Shown here: positions 5,508 to 9,388 of the stretch, piece after piece
Layout of the letters: every line of letters starts with the position of its first letter
Position numbering within the stretch: the stretch's first letter is position 1
Origin: Synergistaceae bacterium
Lineage (GTDB): Bacteria; Synergistota; Synergistia; Synergistales; Synergistaceae
Length of the DNA: 9,388 nt
Assembly (NCBI GenBank): GCA_030539135.1
Contig: JAUNSQ010000028.1
Location: forward strand, 1-9,388
Reading direction: 5' to 3'
Notes under the pieces: generated by a model
Database searches by the model: none
The model's input: the letters and a program-made list of their open reading frames with translations, nothing else
What the model was told of the DNA's origin: nothing
Made by a program: the position numbers and the translations under genes

Positions 5508-7182
5508 GAAACGCAAAATACTCGTTGTTGACGATAACGAAATAAGCCGACTGACGCTCCGGGAAACGCTGCGCGACGAATATGAGGTGCTTGAAGCCGA
5601 GAACGGCAAGGATGCTCTTGAGCTTATGCATCGTACACATAAACTGCTTTCCGCAGTTCTAATCGATATCATCATGCCTGAGATGGACGGGTATGAGCTT
5701 CTAAAGAATATCCGCAAAAACGCGATGCTCCGTCAAGTCCCGACGATAGTCGTGACAGGAGATACGGCCATCGGCACGGAAGAAAAGGCCCTATCGCTCG
5801 GAGCCACAGACTTTGTAACAAAACCATACAATATTCCTATCGTTAAACAGCGTATAAAAAATATAATCAATCTGCGAGAAACGTCGTCAATCATCAATTC
5901 GCTTCAGCGAGATCGGCTGACCGGAGTTTACGACCGCGAGGCTTTCCTTGACAAAGCGGGCTCTATGATAGCCGCGCAGGGACCTGGTTATTATGTCCTT
6001 TCATGCCTTGACGTAGATAAATTCAAGGTCATCAACGAAAAGTACGGGATGGCCAAGGGCGACGAGATATTAAAATTCCTAGCCGAGACTTTCAACAAGG
6101 GATTTTCCGAACTGGGCGGGATATGCGGACGTATCACCGCCGATGTCTTCGCGGTCCTATATCCTAGAAAATTCATAAATTCCAACGAAGTTGAAAACAT
6201 ACGCCGTGTCGCGTCGACCCCGAAACTTCTTCTCCGCCCTATCGTCATCAGCGTCGGAGAATACGTCATAACGGATATCGAGCTTCCGGTCAGCACCATG
6301 TTTGACAGGGCCGCGCTCGCGGTAAAGACGATAAAGGGACGTTTTGACACGCGCACGGCCATCTTTGACGAATCAATGATGGAACAGGAATTGCGCGAAC
6401 AAGAGGTTGCGGACGAAATGGGGGGCGCGCTTAAGACTAATCAGTTTGAAGCGTGGTTCCAGCCGCAGTACGACCACTCATCGGGCGCTCTTATCGGTGC
6501 GGAGGTGCTGACACGCTGGCATCACCTCAAGAAAGGACTGCTAATGCCATGTGACTTTATTCCTATTTTTGAACGGAACGGCTTCATATACGAGATGGAC
6601 AAATTTATATGGGAACAAGTCTGCGTCACGCTGCGCAGATGGCTGGACGAAGGAGACGAGCCCTTGCCGCTCTCCGTCAACATTTCGCGCTATAATATCA
6701 TCCAGCGTGATTTTTATGAAACTCTTACAAGGCTTGTGAAGAAATATAATATCCCGACAAAATTGCTCCGTCTTGAGCTCACTGAGTCGGCGTTCAATTA
6801 TCCCAACGATGAAATAGTATCAATGGCGGAACGGCTAGCTAAATTTGGATTCACCATCGCGATCGACGATTTTGGCAGCGGCTACAGTCTGCTCAACACA
6901 CTGAAAAATGTTCCTGCGAACATCTTAAAGCTCGACATGCATTTCCTAGAGGACGATGGGACAGCGCGAGGCAGAGATATCGTAGAATCAGTCGTTCTGA
7001 TGACAAAATCCTTTGGCATGCCGGTCATAGCGGAGAGGGTGGAGACACGACAGCAGGCTGATTTTCTAAAATCCGTCGGCTGCCATTACGTACAGGGATA
7101 CTTATACGCGAGACCAATGCCCATCGAGGAGTACGAAGAGCTCGCAAAAAGCCATTCTAAAGAGCACAAACCGACCTTTTAG
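5506..7182 (+). CDS. Response regulator with REC, degenerate GGDEF and EAL domains (probable c-di-GMP phosphodiesterase)
   Basis: This 558-residue cytoplasmic protein has three domains. REC (about 3-122) has Asp9-Asp10, phosphoacceptor Asp54, Thr84 and Lys106. The GGDEF-like domain (about 133-288) has a recognisable fold (DRLTGVYDR, DVDKFKVIN), but the signature reads TADVF at 211-215 and no RxxD inhibitory site precedes it, so cyclase activity is unlikely. EAL (about 305-545) keeps the expected residues: Glu333 (motif reads EVL), Asn392, Glu424, Asp454-Asp455 in DDFGSGYS, Lys475, Glu510 and Gln530 in VQGY. It should therefore hydrolyse c-di-GMP to pGpG under control of phosphorylation. One deviation is Arg511 where AEGVE is usual. 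AGAGGA lies 10 bases before the ATG. No histidine kinase is adjacent; its phosphodonor may be a distant kinase or CheA, the latter only a guess from position. It converges on cheW with 6 bp between stops. Confidence 0.93.
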   Translation: MKRKILVVDDNEISRLTLRETLRDEYEVLEAENGKDALELMHRTHKLLSAVLIDIIMPEMDGYELLKNIRKNAMLRQVPTIVVTGDTAIGTEEKALSLGATDFVTKPYNIPIVKQRIKNIINLRETSSIINSLQRDRLTGVYDREAFLDKAGSMIAAQGPGYYVLSCLDVDKFKVINEKYGMAKGDEILKFLAETFNKGFSELGGICGRITADVFAVLYPRKFINSNEVENIRRVASTPKLLLRPIVISVGEYVITDIELPVSTMFDRAALAVKTIKGRFDTRTAIFDESMMEQELREQEVADEMGGALKTNQFEAWFQPQYDHSSGALIGAEVLTRWHHLKKGLLMPCDFIPIFERNGFIYEMDKFIWEQVCVTLRRWLDEGDEPLPLSVNISRYNIIQRDFYETLTRLVKKYNIPTKLLRLELTESAFNYPNDEIVSMAERLAKFGFTIAIDDFGSGYSLLNTLKNVPANILKLDMHFLEDDGTARGRDIVESVVLMTKSFGMPVIAERVETRQQADFLKSVGCHYVQGYLYARPMPIEEYEELAKSHSKEHKPTF

Positions 7183-7188
7183 GAATTA

Positions 7189-7647
7189 TTAGGCCTCGCC
7201 GTCTATCATATCGCAGAATACCTTTTGGATATCTATTGCCAGTATTTTATCTCCATTATTGTTCAAAGTCTTATCAACATATCTGTCGAACCCGTTCGAT
7301 ACTTCGTCTCCCGCTTCAAGGAGCGACCCTTCGCTGAGCGACACAACTTCCAGCACATTGTCGACAAGCAGCCCTGCCAGGCAATCGTTGACTTCAACGA
7401 CAAGCAGGCAGCGATAATTTGTCTCGAATGCGCATTCTCCATGAAAAAATCCCGACAGGTCAACTACAGGGATGATCTTCCCGCGTAGGTCGCAGATGCC
7501 TTTTATATACCATGGAGCCATCGGAGCGGCCGTTATCGGAAGCGCTTGCACCATCTCCACGACGTAAGAGAGCTGTATCGCGTAGTTGATACCCCCTGCC
7601 TTGAACGCCAGCGCGCTGGTGTTATCGTCGATCGTGTTCAGCGTCAT
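7189..7647 (-). CDS. cheW: Chemotaxis coupling protein CheW
   Basis: This 152-residue single-domain CheW protein bridges chemoreceptors to the P5 domain of CheA in the membrane-associated array. The family pattern is visible: an N-terminal strand LAFKAGGINYAI, the receptor/CheA interface region YIKGICDLRGKIIPVVDL (47-64), a second strand pair LLVVEVNDCLAGLLVDNV, and a C-terminal KILAIDIQKVF. I chose the ATG at 7645-7647, not a longer reading to 7728, because AGGGGGTG (7653-7660) sits 5 bases upstream and the ATG overlaps the cheA stop as ATGA, a classic translational coupling; the extra N-terminal residues of the longer form are Arg-rich and unlike CheW. It is the last visible gene of the operon; no terminator is seen between its stop (7189) and the convergent regulator. 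Confidence 0.95.
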   Translation of the reverse strand: MTLNTIDDNTSALAFKAGGINYAIQLSYVVEMVQALPITAAPMAPWYIKGICDLRGKIIPVVDLSGFFHGECAFETNYRCLLVVEVNDCLAGLLVDNVLEVVSLSEGSLLEAGDEVSNGFDRYVDKTLNNNGDKILAIDIQKVFCDMIDGEA

Positions 7648-9388
7648 CTCTTCACCCCCTGAGCTATAGCGAGCATCGCTTCGGCGTCGACGATCAGGCT
7701 TATGCTCCCGTCTCCAAGAATTGTGCATCCGGCAATGCCATGCTGTCCTAGTCTCAGGCGTGATAAGAGCCGAGGCAGCGGCTTGATGACGACCCGCTTC
7801 TGTCCTATGAGCCTATCCGCGTAAATAGCGGCCGCGCAGGTCTCGCCCTCGATAATAATGATGATGCCCTCCTCAAACTCCAGTGCGCTCTTATCCATCT
7901 TCATGACTTTATCCATGCGAAGCATAGGCACTGTATATCCTTGGAAGAGTATTTTTGTCTCTCCGTCAGGATATTCGATCAAATCATCGCTGTTTGGCTT
8001 GACTATTTTATAAACGTCAGGGACCGGCATCATAAAGACAGACCCCGACGCTTCAAGCGCAATACAGTCCATTATCGAAAGGGTCTGTGGGATGCTGATA
8101 ATAAAGTTTGTACCCCTACCCTCTTCCGTCGTGAGCGCGACGCTTCCCTTCATGTTCGCCACCGCGTCGCGTACGACGTCAAGTCCCACGCCTCTGCCCG
8201 ATTGTTCGTTGACCGAATCGCTCGTGGAGACCCCCGGCGTCATTATTATCGAAAGAAGTTCATCATTAGTAGGCGCGTGTTCGTCGTTTATCGTCAGGCC
8301 CCTTTGGCGCGCAGCGCTGACGACCTTTTCAGCCGATATGCCGCGCCCGTCGTCGGATATAGATATCGTTATCCCGTTGCCTGTATTTTTTGCCGCCAGC
8401 GTTATCTTACCCGCGGGAGGCTTTCCCGCCGCAGCACGCTCCTCCGGGCTTTCTATGCCATGGACCACCGCGTTGCGCACTACGTGCGTCAGAGCGTCGC
8501 TCAAAGTGTCAATGATGCTCTTATCGGCCTCAATATCATTGCCCGAGACCTCAAACTCGACCTCGCGGCCGATTTTTTTACCCGCGTCATATACGACTTT
8601 GTGCATCTTCTGGAAAAGGTTGGAAACCGGTGTCATACGTATCGAGACTACGACGTTGCGCAGCTTGTCCGTAAGTTTTTTCAGGCGGTCTATCGCGGCT
8701 TTCGTATGCTCTGCGCTTGCGCCGTCGGAGGCGGCCGCGCTTTCCGCGATGGATTCTGCTATGACCAATTCGCCAATCAGATCCTGCAGCTTATCCATCT
8801 TTGACAGATGGACGTTGATGATATTGTCACACAGCGCGCGGGGGCTGCCCGTAGACATTGTCTTCGCTGCGGGCTTCCGCGTTTGTTTCGTCTCGGCTGA
8901 CTCAGGCGCGTCAGAACCATCGCCGCACGCGTCAAGGAGTTCTTGCGGGAGCGCGGGAACTTCCTCCGCGTTCTCAACATACAGCTCCTCCGTTATCACG
9001 TCCAAGACCGAGACCTTGTTCTCCTGGGGGCATATCACGTAAAAACCATTTTCTTCTATATACTCCGAGGCCGCGGCATCCGTCTCAAGGTCTTTCGGCA
9101 GGACGTCGATAGAACCGCACGCTTCGCCCACGTGAACTGCTACGATATATGCCCTGACATTTTTCATCGTACAGCTTGCGTCGAGCGTTACATGGATGAT
9201 ACACGACGCTTCGCCCGCTTTATTTTCTCGCGCGGACGGCTCCTGTGGCGTTCCGCTTATATAATTCTCTATCTTCAGGACCATCGCGTCGTAATCTTCC
9301 GAACCGCTCTCATCGTCCTGCGAGCGCGCGAGTTCGTTCCGCATAGTCTCAAGCGCGTTGAAGAGCAGGTCAAACAGTTCTTTCTCCC
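7644..9388 (-). CDS. cheA: Chemotaxis histidine kinase CheA, 5' end outside the window
   Basis: The frame is open to the right edge; 14 further codons (EKELFDLLFNALET) precede the methionine at 9342-9344 and look like the last helix of the P1 (HPt) domain, so that methionine is internal. The phosphoacceptor histidine is upstream and unseen. Counting from that methionine: a P2-like CheY/CheB-binding domain at about 46-118 (CTMKNVRAYIV), an Ala/Pro/Lys linker to about 165, P3 dimerisation helices at about 174-240 (LQDLIGELVIAES), the P4 ATPase at about 245-422 with N box HVVRN (287-291), G1 DDGRG (331-335), MTPGVSTSD, G2 GRGVGLDVV and GRGTNF, and the P5 CheW-like domain at about 425-560. The N box reads VVHGIE where many CheA proteins have DHGIE. 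CheA phosphorylates CheY and CheB in response to chemoreceptors. The stop overlaps the cheW start (ATGA). Confidence 0.96.
   Translation of the reverse strand, partial: EKELFDLLFNALETMRNELARSQDDESGSEDYDAMVLKIENYISGTPQEPSARENKAGEASCIIHVTLDASCTMKNVRAYIVAVHVGEACGSIDVLPKDLETDAAASEYIEENGFYVICPQENKVSVLDVITEELYVENAEEVPALPQELLDACGDGSDAPESAETKQTRKPAAKTMSTGSPRALCDNIINVHLSKMDKLQDLIGELVIAESIAESAAASDGASAEHTKAAIDRLKKLTDKLRNVVVSIRMTPVSNLFQKMHKVVYDAGKKIGREVEFEVSGNDIEADKSIIDTLSDALTHVVRNAVVHGIESPEERAAAGKPPAGKITLAAKNTGNGITISISDDGRGISAEKVVSAARQRGLTINDEHAPTNDELLSIIMTPGVSTSDSVNEQSGRGVGLDVVRDAVANMKGSVALTTEEGRGTNFIISIPQTLSIMDCIALEASGSVFMMPVPDVYKIVKPNSDDLIEYPDGETKILFQGYTVPMLRMDKVMKMDKSALEFEEGIIIIIEGETCAAAIYADRLIGQKRVVIKPLPRLLSRLRLGQHGIAGCTILGDGSISLIVDAEAMLAIAQGVKR

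Noticed and set aside
7189..7728. Longer reading of cheW starting at 7728
   Set aside because: The extra N-terminal part overlaps cheA, is Arg-rich and unlike CheW, while the ATG at 7647 has a strong ribosome binding site and an ATGA overlap with the cheA stop.
7941..8804. Plus-strand reading frame (287 codons) opposite cheA
   Set aside because: Arg/Tyr/His-rich shadow of cheA with no family motif or ribosome binding site.
8092..9042. Long plus-strand reading frame (316 codons) opposite cheA
   Set aside because: It is Ser/Thr/Ala-rich low-complexity translation of the cheA complement with no recognisable domain; cheA is certain on the other strand.

Overview
The window looks like chromosomal DNA of an anaerobic, flagellated bacterium of moderate GC content that mixes AT-rich and GC-rich codons and uses the Ile codon ATA often. 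A fused LigB/AMMECR1 protein beside its radical SAM partner, a Y-family polymerase, two-component/c-di-GMP signalling and chemotaxis genes would fit a member of the Synergistota or a clostridial relative. This placement is an inference from gene content only. No phage, insertion sequence, CRISPR array, tRNA or rRNA was recognised.

Layout. Positions 1-3078 are read on the minus strand. An AmmeMemoRadiSam pair comes first in transcription: a LigB-like/AMMECR1 fusion (GTG start) overlapping a radical SAM enzyme (TTG start) by 23 bp. Next is a secreted protein made of two copies of the same acidic beta-rich domain. This third gene has its own good sigma-70-type promoter, whose -10 box contains the stop codon of the radical SAM gene, and a terminator-like hairpin follows it at the window edge.

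A 135-bp divergent region with a near-consensus promoter then leads to a plus-strand umuC-like polymerase that has no umuD beside it. After it lies a 212-bp gap holding a compact nested inverted-repeat element at 4548-4651 (a closing stem of 11 bp with one bulge and two internal stems) that I cannot assign to a known RNA class. An MsAcT-like SGNH esterase follows, then a response regulator with a REC domain, a degenerate GGDEF domain and an intact-looking EAL domain. The regulator has its own promoter and a 10-bp inverted repeat linking the promoter to its start codon.

From 7189 to the right edge the minus strand carries cheW and cheA with an ATGA stop/start overlap. cheA runs off the window, so the P1 phosphorylation site is not visible. 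The c-di-GMP regulator and cheW converge with only 6 bp between their stop codons. CheA and CheW form the core of a chemoreceptor signalling complex, while the regulator probably lowers c-di-GMP; both would act on motility, but a direct link is inference.

The least explained parts are the duplicated-domain secreted protein, the structured element after umuC, and the biochemical role of the AmmeMemoRadiSam pair.
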